A stretch of 64,000 nt of DNA, taken from positions 558,001 to 622,000 of the forward strand of contig JAJFFV010000005.1 in NCBI GenBank assembly GCA_021776475.1, given 5' to 3'. Shown here piece by piece: positions 1-9,112 of this stretch. This stretch comes from Parvularculaceae bacterium. GTDB taxonomy: Bacteria > Pseudomonadota > Alphaproteobacteria > Caulobacterales > Parvularculaceae. How positions within the stretch are numbered: position 1 is the stretch's first letter; each line of letters starts with the position of its first letter. The notes under the pieces are model-generated. The model did no database searches, was not told the origin of the DNA, and saw nothing but the letters and a program-made list of their open reading frames with translations. The position numbers and the translations under genes were made by a program.

Positions 1-942
1 GCGTTTGATCAAAATGCCCACTGCCTTTAATCCAAACGCCATCCACACAAATACGCTCACCAGCAGCAGGAATAGTTTCGGGTAGGGTTTGCGGAAATGA
101 GTCCAGAAATATCGCACAAGACTTTGTGCTTTGCGCGCTTCCACCCGCAGCCGATTGGTCCTGCTGGAGCTCTTATAATGCAGAATACTGACACCTGGCG
201 CAAAGAATACGTCACCCCCAGCATTGCGCAGTCGCAGGCAAAAATCGACATCCTCCACATGCAAGAAGTAATCTTCATCCATCCCGTCAATCGAGAAAAA
301 GGTCTCCCGCTTCATTAACATGCAGGCGCCTGAAATCACCGGAATTGGAACGGTTATGTCGGGGCAGGGGTCCTGGTGCATATTGAACCGGCGAAAATAG
401 GGATGACGAGGCGCAAACTTGTAGAGCTTTGTCAGTTCGACGAAAGCCGTCCATGGTGTTAGCGGGCTGCGCCGGGAGCCTGCTTGTTCTGTGCCATCCG
501 GATTAATCAGCTTACCACCAAGCACCCAGTCTCCGCGGAACAACGCCGCCTCAGTCAGTAATTCAGCGACTGCGCGATCTGGTAAAATCGCATCGGGATT
601 GAGGATAAACAGATAACGGCCGGTCGCTGCCTTCGCGCCAAGGTTACAGGCGCCTGCGTATCCAACATTTCCATGACCTGAAACTATCCGTAGCTTCCCG
701 GCCTCATCACCGGCAAGCGCCGATAACCGCTCTATAGCATTAGACCAATTGCCATTGTTGACCACAATAATTTCAGCGACTTCAGGCTGGCGCATGGCAG
801 AAAGAACCGAGCGCACCAATAAAGGCCCGGTCCAATAGGAGACAATAATCACGCTGACGTTTTTGCGAACGCACGGAAGCTGCTCCTCCGCGAGGTCTTC
901 TGCGACACCCTTCGTACTGACGTCCATTGCTGGAATACTCAC
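1..942 (-). CDS. Glycosyltransferase family 2, rhamnosyltransferase-like (3' end outside window)
   Basis: Cytoplasmic GT-A enzyme that probably adds a sugar to a lipid-linked surface polysaccharide. After a short N-terminal tail the protein shows the GT2 opening NVSVIIVSYWTG, then VVNNGNWSN, the conserved GNVGYAGACNLG, ILNPDA in the nucleotide-sugar/metal site and the late acidic motif VEDVDFCLRLRNAGG; this order fits WbbL-like rhamnosyltransferases. About 314 codons are visible and the last ones form a hydrophobic segment before the left edge, so the C-terminus is missing. I chose GTG at 942 because a GGGGG Shine-Dalgarno lies just upstream; ATG at 927 is the alternative. It follows the O-antigen-ligase-like gene on the same strand. 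Family is secure, sugar and acceptor are not known. Confidence 0.85.
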   Translation of the reverse strand, partial: MSIPAMDVSTKGVAEDLAEEQLPCVRKNVSVIIVSYWTGPLLVRSVLSAMRQPEVAEIIVVNNGNWSNAIERLSALAGDEAGKLRIVSGHGNVGYAGACNLGAKAATGRYLFILNPDAILPDRAVAELLTEAALFRGDWVLGGKLINPDGTEQAGSRRSPLTPWTAFVELTKLYKFAPRHPYFRRFNMHQDPCPDITVPIPVISGACMLMKRETFFSIDGMDEDYFLHVEDVDFCLRLRNAGGDVFFAPGVSILHYKSSSRTNRLRVEARKAQSLVRYFWTHFRKPYPKLFLLLVSVFVWMAFGLKAVGILIKR

Positions 943-1002
943 ACTTAATTCCCCCGTACGTGCCTGTTTTGCTTCATAAGCCGCAGCATAACAAGTCTTG
1001 AC

Positions 1003-2307
1003 CTAGCTTTTAACGTAGACGTTCTGGGGAACCTGTCGGCTAACCAGAATAAACGCGAATACACCCAGCGCAAATCCGCCAAACCGCCACATCGTCCAGA
1101 GATTGATCTCAACAGCCACAAAGACAAACGCGACGGCAACCATAGCACAAATACAAGCACTCGCTGCGGGCGTGAATGAATTGGTTACAATAGAACGTAA
1201 CATCTGCGCAAGTGCGACCGCCACCAGGCTGACACCGACAGCGCCAAACTCGAGCCATACCTGTAAAAAAATATTGTGTGGGTGGGTTGGCATAATATCC
1301 AGAGGGATCGACCAGTTCGGCAACTGTACTTGATCACTAGTTTGGGTCAGCGCCCAGCTATAATTGAGACCGCCGCCAAAAAGAAAATTTTCAGGGCCTG
1401 AGAAGATATGTTCTATCGAGAACCGCCAAGCGATCAATCGTTGAACCCAGGAAGCTGGCAGTGAGCCTATTTGGGTCAGCTGATCAATCGGCGGCAACAT
1501 CAAAGCCAAAAACGGGGTCATCATGAGCGCACCCAAGGTCATCAGAAACACCGCCTGCACGGCAACGCGGGGGCGAAAATAGCCGGCCGCAGCGGCACCG
1601 CAAGCCACTGCAAAAGCAAGAACATTTGCTGACAGATCGAGAAGCAGAACAGCGGCTGCGAGTAACCCCAACAAGATGGCAGGTGCAACCTGGCGCAGGC
1701 CGGGGTTGAGCCGCGCACCGACTGCATTATCCGCCATTATGGCCAGCAGAACCGGGATGATCAGATAAAGGGTCTTGCCGCTCCCACGTGCTGCTGCAAT
1801 AATTTCCTTGGCTGACAGGCCTTCGGGCGGAAGAATATCGCGAACCAGACCGCCCGTCAGGCCCTCGATGCCAAGCATCACACAGGCAAGTGTCACCCCA
1901 ATAACATAGGTCCATAAAAGCCGCCGCCCGTTTTTCTCATCGATAGTTAGTGCCGACCAGATGATCGCGGCACAGAGCAAAACAAATAAAATGACCTTTG
2001 CTGCCCATGCCCAGCGCTCGGGCACCGGTGTCCATAAAAGAGAAAGCGCAGCATAGGCGCAAAAGAGCAGGAGCCAGAGAAAAACGCTCGACGGAGTGGG
2101 GGCTTGCAAGTTCTGCACACGAAACACGCGCACAAGCGCTCGCAAGGCATTGGGATAAAAAACAACACCAACCCCCATAAAGACAACCATCCCGGCGACG
2201 TTGCGATGTGACAGAACCAGCATGATCGGCAGCAGGCTTAAAAAACCAAGCTGCACAAATGCTGAAAAACCGACGCGCCAGTTATGTATGCGCGTCTTCA
2301 GGTCCAT
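1003..2307 (-). CDS. O-antigen ligase / Wzy-like polymerase family membrane protein
   Basis: Polytopic inner membrane protein of 434 residues with about ten to twelve hydrophobic segments. The large periplasmic loop holds the family hallmark MPTHPHNIFLQVWLEFG near residues 335-351, typical of the Wzy_C (O-antigen ligase/polymerase) family, which transfers undecaprenyl-linked glycans to lipid A core or to another chain. It starts 2 bases after the thrS stop and is followed by a family 2 glycosyltransferase, so the three genes probably share a transcript. Whether it acts as ligase or polymerase cannot be told from sequence; no flippase gene is visible in the window. Confidence 0.8.
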   Translation of the reverse strand: MDLKTRIHNWRVGFSAFVQLGFLSLLPIMLVLSHRNVAGMVVFMGVGVVFYPNALRALVRVFRVQNLQAPTPSSVFLWLLLFCAYAALSLLWTPVPERWAWAAKVILFVLLCAAIIWSALTIDEKNGRRLLWTYVIGVTLACVMLGIEGLTGGLVRDILPPEGLSAKEIIAAARGSGKTLYLIIPVLLAIMADNAVGARLNPGLRQVAPAILLGLLAAAVLLLDLSANVLAFAVACGAAAAGYFRPRVAVQAVFLMTLGALMMTPFLALMLPPIDQLTQIGSLPASWVQRLIAWRFSIEHIFSGPENFLFGGGLNYSWALTQTSDQVQLPNWSIPLDIMPTHPHNIFLQVWLEFGAVGVSLVAVALAQMLRSIVTNSFTPAASACICAMVAVAFVFVAVEINLWTMWRFGGFALGVFAFILVSRQVPQNVYVKS

Positions 2308-2309
2308 GA

Positions 2310-4274
2310 TCAGACCTGTTTTAGATCTGGTGGCAGTGCCTCTGACGCCAATAACTGAATTGCTTCGTCCAATGCAATGACAGTCGACTGTTTCGACCCC
2401 AACCGACGCAGCGAGACCTTGCGCTCGTCAGCTTCACGCGCCCCGACAACTGCAATGATAGGCACTTTTGCATGCGAATGCTCGCGCACTTTGTAGTTTA
2501 TTTTCTCATTCCGTAGATCGGTTTCGGCCCGAAGGCCCACCGCAGATAACTCGGCCGTGGCTTTGTCTGCGTAGTCATTGGCATCACTGGTGATGGTTGC
2601 AACAACGACCTGAAGCGGTGCCAACCAAAGCGGTAACTTCCCAGCGTAGTGCTCAATTAAAAGACCAATGAACCGCTCAAACGTGCCAAACACGGCGCGG
2701 TGCAGCAGCACCGGCCGCTCGCGGGCGCCGCTTTCAGCAACGTAGGAGGCATTAAGGCGTTCCGGTAGCACATAATCGAGCTGATAGGTGCCCGCCTGCC
2801 AGGTGCGCCCGATGGCATCAGTCAGATGGAATTCTAGCTTTGGCCCGTAAAAAGCGCCCTCGCCTTCGGCGTAGTCAAATTCAAGTCCCGCTGCGGTGAG
2901 CGCTGCGGCGAGTGCTTTTTCTGCACGGTCCCAAGTTACGTCATCGCCGGCACGGATCTCCGGCCGGGTCGCAAGCTTATAGGTGATGTTGGTCATCCCC
3001 ATATCTTCATAAACGCGCGCGAACAATCTGAGGAATCGCCTGGTTTCCTCCGTGATCTGATCCTCCCGGCAGAAAATATGCGCATCATCCTGGGTCATCT
3101 GGCGCACGCGCAAGAGACCATGCAGCGCGCCGTGGGCCTCATTGCGATGGCAGCACCCGAACTCCGCCATCCGGATCGGGAGATCACGGTAGGATTTGAT
3201 CCCTTGGTTGAATATTTGGATATGCGCCGGACAATTCATCGGCTTTAAGGCCAGCAAATCGCTTGTACCAGAGAGCACTGGTCCATCGTCGTCCGTTGAC
3301 GGAATTTCGTCGGGCACAACAAACATGTTTTCCCGGAACTTGCCCCAATGACCAGATTTCTCCCACAGCTTGGAATCAAGAAGCTGTGGGCTTTTCACCT
3401 CCCCGTAGCCGTCAGCATCGAGCCGGCGGCGAATATAAGCTTCAAGCGCGCGCCAGATGAGATAACCCTTAGCGTGCCAGAAAACTGATCCTTGCGCTTC
3501 GGCCTGAAAATGAAACAGATCCATCTCCCGGCCGAGCTTGCGATGATCCCGTTTTTCAGCCTCTTCAAGTCTCGTCAGATAGGCCTTCATGTCCTTTTCG
3601 TTCAACCAGGCCGTACCATAAATTCTCTGCAACATGGCGTTGCTAGAATCGCCGCGCCAATAGGCGCCGGCGAGTTTCATCAGCTTGAATGCCTTGCCAA
3701 TGTGTTTTGTGGACGGCAAGTGTGGCCCGCGACACAGGTCGTGCCAGTCGCCATGATGGTAGACCCTAATCTCCTCGCCTGCTGGAAAGTCGCGGATAAG
3801 TTCCGCCTTGTAGCGCTCCCCCATCCCGTCGAAATGGGCGACACAGGCATCGCGCGGCATGACGTCCTTGCGGGTCGGCAGATCGGCATCCACCAGTTCT
3901 GCCATTTTGCGTTCGATCTTTTCAAAGTCTTCCGTCGAGAACGGCGCATCGCGCGCAAAATCGTAATAGAATCCGTCTTCGATCACCGGACCGATCGTGA
4001 CCTGCGTTTCGGGATATAACGCCTGTACCGCCTGGGCAAGCAAGTGGGCCGCATCATGGCGCACGAGGTTAAGGCCCTCTTCGCTGTCGCGGACGACGAT
4101 CTCGACCTCGGCATCGCGATCGATCGCCTCGAAGATATCGCTCAGTTCACCATCGATTTTCACAGCAACGGCTTTTTTGGCGAGAGATTTGGAAATGTCC
4201 TCGGCGATCTGCGTGCCTGTAACTGTTCCATCAAATGAGCGGACCGACCCGTCTGGCAGCGTAATCTGAGGCAT
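2310..4274 (-). CDS. thrS: Threonyl-tRNA synthetase
   Basis: Class II aminoacyl-tRNA synthetase that charges tRNA-Thr, about 654 residues, the normal full length. In order: TGS domain ([16 protein letters not shown]), editing domain with HDAAH and [15 protein letters not shown], catalytic core with [10 protein letters not shown] (zinc-site Cys) and the motif 2 region [16 protein letters not shown], and a C-terminal anticodon-binding domain ([16 protein letters not shown]). The frame is open 48 codons upstream, but ATG at 4274 matches the family N-terminus and has a purine-rich GAAGAAGAGA upstream. It heads a row that continues into two polysaccharide genes. Divergent from a secreted DUF1579 protein. 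Confidence 0.97.
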   Translation of the reverse strand: MPQITLPDGSVRSFDGTVTGTQIAEDISKSLAKKAVAVKIDGELSDIFEAIDRDAEVEIVVRDSEEGLNLVRHDAAHLLAQAVQALYPETQVTIGPVIEDGFYYDFARDAPFSTEDFEKIERKMAELVDADLPTRKDVMPRDACVAHFDGMGERYKAELIRDFPAGEEIRVYHHGDWHDLCRGPHLPSTKHIGKAFKLMKLAGAYWRGDSSNAMLQRIYGTAWLNEKDMKAYLTRLEEAEKRDHRKLGREMDLFHFQAEAQGSVFWHAKGYLIWRALEAYIRRRLDADGYGEVKSPQLLDSKLWEKSGHWGKFRENMFVVPDEIPSTDDDGPVLSGTSDLLALKPMNCPAHIQIFNQGIKSYRDLPIRMAEFGCCHRNEAHGALHGLLRVRQMTQDDAHIFCREDQITEETRRFLRLFARVYEDMGMTNITYKLATRPEIRAGDDVTWDRAEKALAAALTAAGLEFDYAEGEGAFYGPKLEFHLTDAIGRTWQAGTYQLDYVLPERLNASYVAESGARERPVLLHRAVFGTFERFIGLLIEHYAGKLPLWLAPLQVVVATITSDANDYADKATAELSAVGLRAETDLRNEKINYKVREHSHAKVPIIAVVGAREADERKVSLRRLGSKQSTVIALDEAIQLLASEALPPDLKQV

Positions 4275-4443
4275 AAGATTTCTCTTCTTCGCAAGTGCAA
4301 TATCGAATTGCTTGACTTTCCTCAGTTGAGCAAAAAGGTCAATAGGACCGGGCCAAAACAGATTAATTCCTTGCAACTTGAACGCTGGCCAGCAGCGGCG
4401 CAGCATCCAGCTGGACAAAGCAGATAATCACGGAGGGCATGCC

Positions 4444-4968
4444 ATGAAGAATTGTATGATAGTGTTTGGTCTGATGATGGCGGTTGCAATACCGGCTTTT
4501 GCTCAAGAAGACACACCTGCGCCACCACCGCCAGCGTGCCAAAGCGATGAATACCGGGCCTTTGATTTCTGGCTTGGCGCGTGGGATGTCTACTCAACCG
4601 ACCACTCCCTTGCGGGCAGCAACAGCATCACCGCAGAAGAAAACGGCTGCATGTTGCTCGAAAAATGGACCAGTGCGCAGGGCGCCACCGGCCAGAGTTA
4701 CAATTTCTATGATCCAGGCATGCAGAAATTCCGCCAGATCTGGGTCTCCGCTGGCGCGGTGATCGACTATGCAGGTGGCCTTAACGATGATGGTCAAATG
4801 GTTCTGGAAGGCAGCATTAACTATCACAATGGCCAGACCGCTCCCTTTCGCGGCACCTGGACCCTTCAGGAAAATGGAATGGTCCTGCAGTATTTCCAGC
4901 AATATGACAGCGAAAATGACCAATGGAATGACTGGTTCACTGGCCTCTACGAGCGCCAGGCAGAGTGA
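4444..4968 (+). CDS. Secreted DUF1579-family protein
   Basis: Periplasmic or secreted protein of 174 residues with a signal peptide (MKNCMIVFGLMMAVAIPAFAQ, probable cut after AFA). The mature part begins with a proline-rich stretch and then the DUF1579 signature FDFWLGAWDVYSTD, followed by NGCMLLEKWTSAQG, YDPGMQKFRQIWVS and a terminal FTGLYERQ. The fold is expected to be a lipocalin-like beta barrel; its ligand is unknown. ATG at 4444 follows a GGAGGG Shine-Dalgarno (4432-4437); the open frame upstream is noncoding. It stands alone, divergent from thrS, and ends in a bidirectional terminator. Confidence 0.8.
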   Translation: MKNCMIVFGLMMAVAIPAFAQEDTPAPPPPACQSDEYRAFDFWLGAWDVYSTDHSLAGSNSITAEENGCMLLEKWTSAQGATGQSYNFYDPGMQKFRQIWVSAGAVIDYAGGLNDDGQMVLEGSINYHNGQTAPFRGTWTLQENGMVLQYFQQYDSENDQWNDWFTGLYERQAE

Positions 4969-4999
4969 AAAGACCACGCGGTTTAACGCCTGGTCTTTT
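4968..4999. terminator. Bidirectional hairpin terminator between convergent genes
   Basis: A perfect 9-base inverted repeat, AAAAGACCA and TGGTCTTTT, encloses a second short GCG/CGC stem with loop GTTTAA. The A and T runs at the outer ends make it work as an intrinsic terminator in either direction. It sits exactly between the stop codon of the DUF1579 gene and the end of the convergent gene at 5017-5838. Confidence 0.8.
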
Positions 5000-5016
5000 A
5001 AATCGTTGGTGTTGTC

Positions 5017-5838
5017 TTACCTTTTGTCGCCGGCAAGATCATTGAGGATCTTGTCTTCATAGTCATCAGGAATAAGCAAGCCCCAGCCTGACCGCCAAGT
5101 CTCGAAGCCATTGATTTGTGTTAAATCGACCACTTGACTGCCGATACCTGCAAAGCCGGCCTTGAACAGAAACGGCATGTCGGAGCCGGCAAGGTCTGTC
5201 ACGAATGCCTCCGTGAGGGCAGTATCGTCGAGAGAGACCGCCACAAATGATCCGCCGGCACCCCAGCGTTCTGGTGCCTTTGCAACTTTCTGGTTGCCAA
5301 GCTGTTTTAGAATCTGATGAGCGATCTGTGTACCGCGCATAAAAAACACGATGTGCGAGTCGATGCACTGCTCAGCACATTCAGGTACGGCGGGCATGGA
5401 ATAACGGAGCGAAACATTGCCGCCTTTTTCAGCCACATAATGGCCCAGCGGCGTGGTCCCGTTCAGATCGTTGGCGATTACGCTCGTGATATTGATGCCA
5501 GCAGCGGCTGTCGGGATCGGGTGGACTGCACGCATAAACAGACACCCCTCGGGGGCGCAATCTGAAAACCCAAAAACGAATGTCTGCTGATAAACTGTTG
5601 CGGCAAATACTCTGGCTGTTCCGTCCGTTGATCTCTGGTCCGACTGCATCACAAACCCAGCATCAACCAGCTTCGCTTTGACCGCTTCGGGATTAAACAG
5701 GATAAAGCCCTGGGCCTGCAAAGCCTGGTAGTCAACGGCGGGCGCGGTTGACTGATCGAGTGAGTTGGAGACTTGTGCCCCGGCGGCGCCAATTATTGTC
5801 GCACAGGCGGCCACGATGCACAGGAAGTTTTTTAGCAT
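5017..5838 (-). CDS. Secreted protein, possibly YbjN-like
   Basis: 273-residue protein with a clear signal peptide (MLKNFLCIVAACATIIGAAGAQ). The middle carries cysteine pairs (FSDCAPEGCLFMRAV and VPECAEQCIDSH) that would be disulfide-bonded in the periplasm. The part from about residue 200, GAGGSFVAVSLDDTALTEAF followed by VDLTQINGFETWRSGWGLL, loosely recalls YbjN/type III chaperone-like domains found in secreted alphaproteobacterial proteins, but I am not certain of the family. A monocistronic gene convergent with the DUF1579 gene. No function is claimed. Confidence 0.65.
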   Translation of the reverse strand: MLKNFLCIVAACATIIGAAGAQVSNSLDQSTAPAVDYQALQAQGFILFNPEAVKAKLVDAGFVMQSDQRSTDGTARVFAATVYQQTFVFGFSDCAPEGCLFMRAVHPIPTAAAGINITSVIANDLNGTTPLGHYVAEKGGNVSLRYSMPAVPECAEQCIDSHIVFFMRGTQIAHQILKQLGNQKVAKAPERWGAGGSFVAVSLDDTALTEAFVTDLAGSDMPFLFKAGFAGIGSQVVDLTQINGFETWRSGWGLLIPDDYEDKILNDLAGDKR

Positions 5839-6003
5839 GTTAAATACCCCAGTTTTGTGAACCGCAAGGTAGGGGCATATTCCGAGCCGTGCAATATCCG
5901 GAAAGCCTCACAAGCCGGAATAATTCTCCCTTCATTCATTTGCCGTCTCTAGGCTTTTGTGCCAAAGCTGGCGCTCACAGAGCAACTTCGAAAACGGCTA
6001 TTT

Positions 6004-6825
6004 ATGGGCATTTCCAGCGCGCTAACCAGTTTGGCGAACCCCGAGCGGTTCATGACCTACTCCAGACCAATTCTCTGGATCACAGCGATTCTCACCTTGG
6101 GGCTGCTCCTGACCGGTGCCGTTTGGGCGCTGTTTTTCACACCGCCCGACTACCAGATGGGCGAGAGCGTGCGAATATTGTATGTCCATGTGCCCGCGGC
6201 CTGGATGACGCTTGGCACCTACACATTCATGGTGATCGCCAGTTTTGTCGGCTATGTCTGGCGCCATCAGCTGGCCGATTTGGCGGCGCGGGAAGCAGCG
6301 CCGATCGGCCTCGTGTTTTGTATTCTTGCCCTCTTAACAGGCAGCATTTGGGGCAAAATCACCTGGGGCGTGTGGTGGGACTGGGACGCCCGAATGACCT
6401 CCGTTCTGGTTCTGGCTTTCATTTATGCCGGCTACATCGTGCTGTGGCGCTCGATCGATAATCAAGCGCAGGCAGCACGCTTTGCCGCGCTTTTGTGTTT
6501 TGTTGGCGCAATCAATGTACCGATCATCAAATACTCGGTTGAATTTTGGGGTAGCCTGCACCAACCGGCAACCGTGATCACCGCCGAAGGGCCGAAAATG
6601 CCGGTGGAGATGCTGTGGCCCCTGCTCATCATGGCGCTCGCCTATACCGTAATGTTTAGCTTTTACGTCACGCTGCGCTTGCGCACGGTTTTGCGTCAGC
6701 TCCGAGCAGGTCGCGGTCTATCGTCCCGCCCCGTGAGTGTCGCCCAACCGGTGACGATGACGGACGTACCCCCTGCCCACGACATCACGCTCAGCGCCGA
6801 TGCCGACAGACAAGGAAAAGAGTAA
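6004..6825 (+). CDS. ccmC: Cytochrome c maturation heme-handling protein CcmC
   Basis: Inner membrane protein of about 273 residues with six transmembrane segments that presents heme to CcmE in System I cytochrome c biogenesis. The tryptophan-rich WWD motif is present as ITWGVWWDWDARMTSVL, and the two heme-ligand histidine regions are seen as YVHVPAAWM and WGSLHQPAT. The frame is open to a GTG at 5959; ATG at 6004 fits the family N-terminus better, although neither has a strong Shine-Dalgarno. Its stop overlaps the ccmD start (TAATG). ccmA, ccmB and ccmF are not in the window. Confidence 0.93.
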   Translation: MGISSALTSLANPERFMTYSRPILWITAILTLGLLLTGAVWALFFTPPDYQMGESVRILYVHVPAAWMTLGTYTFMVIASFVGYVWRHQLADLAAREAAPIGLVFCILALLTGSIWGKITWGVWWDWDARMTSVLVLAFIYAGYIVLWRSIDNQAQAARFAALLCFVGAINVPIIKYSVEFWGSLHQPATVITAEGPKMPVEMLWPLLIMALAYTVMFSFYVTLRLRTVLRQLRAGRGLSSRPVSVAQPVTMTDVPPAHDITLSADADRQGKE

Positions 6826-6959
6826 TGGAAGGCACGCTGCTCAATACTGATGTGACCGCTTATGTTGCATCTGCCTGGAGTGTATCTATCTTACTGTTAG
6901 GCGGACTGATGGCATGGGCGATCAATGAGGCCGTGCAGAGCGACAATGATGGAAGTTAG
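6825..6959 (+). CDS. ccmD: Heme exporter protein CcmD
   Basis: Small single-span membrane protein of 44 residues (starts MEGTLLNTDVTAYVASAWSV, then a hydrophobic segment around SILLLGGLMAWAI, and a polar tail). CcmD helps release holo-CcmE from the CcmABC complex. Identification rests on size, one transmembrane helix, the YVASAW opening seen in alphaproteobacterial CcmD, and its position between ccmC and ccmE. Its ATG overlaps the ccmC stop by one base, suggesting translational coupling. Confidence 0.88.
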   Translation: MEGTLLNTDVTAYVASAWSVSILLLGGLMAWAINEAVQSDNDGS

Positions 6960-6965
6960 TCTACC

Positions 6966-7460
6966 GTGACAACCACAAGCGACCCGAGACAACAGCAGCA
7001 GAAACGCCCGCGTATGCGGCGCCGGCGCCGGCGGCTGCTTATTGTTGGCCTGTTGTTACCGACCCTGATGGGGGCGGCTGTTTTGGCCTTGATCGCCATT
7101 CGCGGCACATCAGTGTATTTTTATGCCCCGAAGGATTTGCCGGAAACGCAGGAAATCGCCGGACGCACTATTCGCATCGGCGGCATGGTCGCAGAGGGTT
7201 CTGTCAAGCCCGGGACCGGACTGGAGACAAGGTTCGACGTAACTGACTTTGAGAAAACTGTAACTGTACTGACAACGGAGGCTTTGCCCGGTTTATTCAG
7301 AGACAATCAGGGTGTCGTCGTCCAGGGCAAACTCGGGCAAGACGGCGTTTTCGTCGCCTCGCAGGTGATGGCGAAGCATGACGAAAACTACATGTCGCCG
7401 GAAGTCGAAAAAGCATTGAAAGCGACCGGCCGCTACGAGGAATACACCAAACCCGAGTGA
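6966..7460 (+). CDS. ccmE: Cytochrome c-type biogenesis heme chaperone CcmE
   Basis: Periplasmic heme chaperone of 164 residues anchored by one N-terminal helix (about residues 24-46) after an arginine-rich leader. The beta-barrel OB-fold domain follows, and the covalent heme site is visible as HDENYMSPE with the histidine at about residue 138. It receives heme from CcmC and passes it to CcmF. Start is GTG at 6966, six bases after ccmD; ATG at 7014 is a possible shorter start that would remove the basic leader. Confidence 0.95.
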   Translation: MTTTSDPRQQQQKRPRMRRRRRRLLIVGLLLPTLMGAAVLALIAIRGTSVYFYAPKDLPETQEIAGRTIRIGGMVAEGSVKPGTGLETRFDVTDFEKTVTVLTTEALPGLFRDNQGVVVQGKLGQDGVFVASQVMAKHDENYMSPEVEKALKATGRYEEYTKPE

Positions 7461-7497
7461 CCCGGCCTTATCTATTGACCCTATCGGCAGCGGCAAA

Positions 7498-8154
7498 TCA
7501 GCCCGCGGCGTGATGGCGGGCAAATCGGGTCATTGCTGGCCCCATCGCGGCGCCGGCGATAAAGCCGCCGAGGTGAGCCTGCCAGGCCAGGCCGCCTTGC
7601 ATGGCAAGCGTCATCACGACGTTGATAATCACCAGTCCACCTAAGGTCCCGAGCACCGGTCGAAGGGTAGTTCCCTTGGACCAGCGCGCCATCGCCTCCC
7701 AGTATTGCCAAAGGCCGAGAAAACCGAATGCGGCACCGGAGGCACCGATCATTGGCCCCTGGGTGTCCGCCAGCAGCGCAAACGCGAAGCCACCAGCAGC
7801 AGCGCTTACAGCAAAAAGCAGAAGCATCGGCCACGGGCCGGTATAATCGGCAATGAACTTGCCAAGCGACAGCAGGATCGCGCCGTTCATCAAGAGATGC
7901 AAAAGACTGCCATGCAAAAAGGCATGGCTGAGGAACATTGTCCAGGCTTGACCGGCCATTAACGGCGGAAGCTCGCCCGTCAGAACCGGCCGCCAGAACG
8001 CGCCGAAGCCAAACGCAATCGCACGCCAGTCCGCTGTGCCAATCAAGCCACCATCAGCGCTGGATAGCAGCATTTCGATCAGTGCCATCGAACCGACCAG
8101 GAACCAAAGTTCAATCGGCACCTGACCAACGGATCCAGCCGGACGAGCAGACAT
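7498..8154 (-). CDS. Rhomboid-family intramembrane serine protease
   Basis: About 218 residues, six predicted membrane helices. The catalytic dyad is visible: Ser139 in IGASGAAFGFLG and His194 in WQAHLGGFIAG, with the helix 2 motif HLLMNGAILLSLG supplying the conserved Asn. Rhomboids cut single-span membrane proteins within or next to the bilayer. I chose ATG at 8154, which has GAGAGG five bases upstream, over GTG at 8160. Convergent with ccmE; the substrate is unknown and nothing nearby points to one. Confidence 0.9.
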   Translation of the reverse strand: MSARPAGSVGQVPIELWFLVGSMALIEMLLSSADGGLIGTADWRAIAFGFGAFWRPVLTGELPPLMAGQAWTMFLSHAFLHGSLLHLLMNGAILLSLGKFIADYTGPWPMLLLFAVSAAAGGFAFALLADTQGPMIGASGAAFGFLGLWQYWEAMARWSKGTTLRPVLGTLGGLVIINVVMTLAMQGGLAWQAHLGGFIAGAAMGPAMTRFARHHAAG

Positions 8155-8316
8155 CGCCACCTCTCAAAAACTCCAGCGCTGGCAGTCGCATCTCGCATGG
8201 CGAGGGTCAAGAGGCAACCTTAAAAGGCTAACTTAACTAACTTTATTGGCGAAACATTTAGTCTCTACAAAGATGCATTGGTGTCTGGCGCCGAGGGTTG
8301 ATGACGATTCGCGAAA

Positions 8317-8880
8317 CTATCCCAACACCGCCTTGTGCCGGTTGTAATATTTCTCCACCGCTTCAGCAGAGGAAGAAACGTCGGCGGAAAGCCTTTTCAG
8401 GCCCTCCAACTTGTGCGCGACGGAATACTCATTACCCGACCTGGTTTCCTCTCGGTATTCCTGCAGCCTGTCATTCGCATTTTTGTATTCCGCAACAATC
8501 CTCTTAAATTCTTCTTTATACCCCTTAATTTGTTTGGCCTCGTCTCGTTCAAGCTCTGAAAGAGAGGTCATAAATTTGCGTTCAAATTCCCGCAACAGTT
8601 TGTCGATATCCGAAAACGTCCTGTCATGCCCATACTGGTATTTCACTTCGGATTGGCAAATATGGAAAATATTCTGTGCCCTGTTGCCGTTGTGGCTTGT
8701 CTCAACCACCAGATCCAAGAACGGAAATTCAACGATCTCTTTTGGCGCGCAAACCGCTAGATTACGATCACCGGGATCAACCGGTCCGATCGGTCCATCC
8801 TTCGGCCGTCGGTTAAAAACCAGCAACCCCACATAAGCTAGCGTGGCCAGAAGGAGCAAAAAAACGACAACAAAATTCAT
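8317..8880 (-). CDS. Small membrane-anchored coiled-coil protein, unknown
   Basis: 187 residues. An N-terminal hydrophobic anchor (about residues 2-22) is followed by a short proline-rich linker, a segment with EIVEFPFLDLVVETSHNGNR, and a highly charged helical C-terminal half (from about residue 85) that looks like a coiled coil (KLLREFERKFMTSLSELERD). AGGGA precedes the ATG. Single gene; I do not recognise the family and give no function. Confidence 0.6.
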   Translation of the reverse strand: MNFVVVFLLLLATLAYVGLLVFNRRPKDGPIGPVDPGDRNLAVCAPKEIVEFPFLDLVVETSHNGNRAQNIFHICQSEVKYQYGHDRTFSDIDKLLREFERKFMTSLSELERDEAKQIKGYKEEFKRIVAEYKNANDRLQEYREETRSGNEYSVAHKLEGLKRLSADVSSSAEAVEKYYNRHKAVLG

Positions 8881-9018
8881 AGTTGTTCCCTATCCCGCGC
8901 CGGTGGTGAGATGGCGCAATCCCCTGTTTCATTTCATTATACCCTAAAAAACCCACTATCGCGATAGCGGTCAGGCTCCGGCTAAAGTCCCGGTTCAGAG
9001 CCGCGCGCTCGCCTATTT

Positions 9019-9095
9019 GTGAGCAACGGCTCACATTTTTCTTGACAACGATCCGCAATCGCCCTACCGTGAGTGAACGCTTACTTATGAGCGTT
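9019..9095. promoter_or_regulatory. Putative TetR operators and promoter of the acyltransferase operon
   Basis: A perfect palindrome GTGAGC-aacg-GCTCAC lies at 9019-9034, and a related imperfect one, GTGAG-tgaacg-CTTAC, at 9069-9084. A further AACGCT/AGCGTT inverted repeat covers 9076-9095. Between the two GTGAG sites is a TTGACA box (9042-9047), 17 bases before a weak TACCGT. This arrangement suits autorepression by the TetR protein encoded 18 bases downstream. Confidence 0.6.
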
Positions 9096-9112
9096 TTGTA
9101 TGAGGATCACAC

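Noticed and set aside
3492-4019. 175-codon frame opposite thrS
   Set aside because: Antisense to a conserved synthetase, no ribosome site and no recognisable domain.
5889-6461. 190-codon plus-strand frame
   Set aside because: It is a shifted-frame shadow of ccmC, whose membrane motifs are certain.
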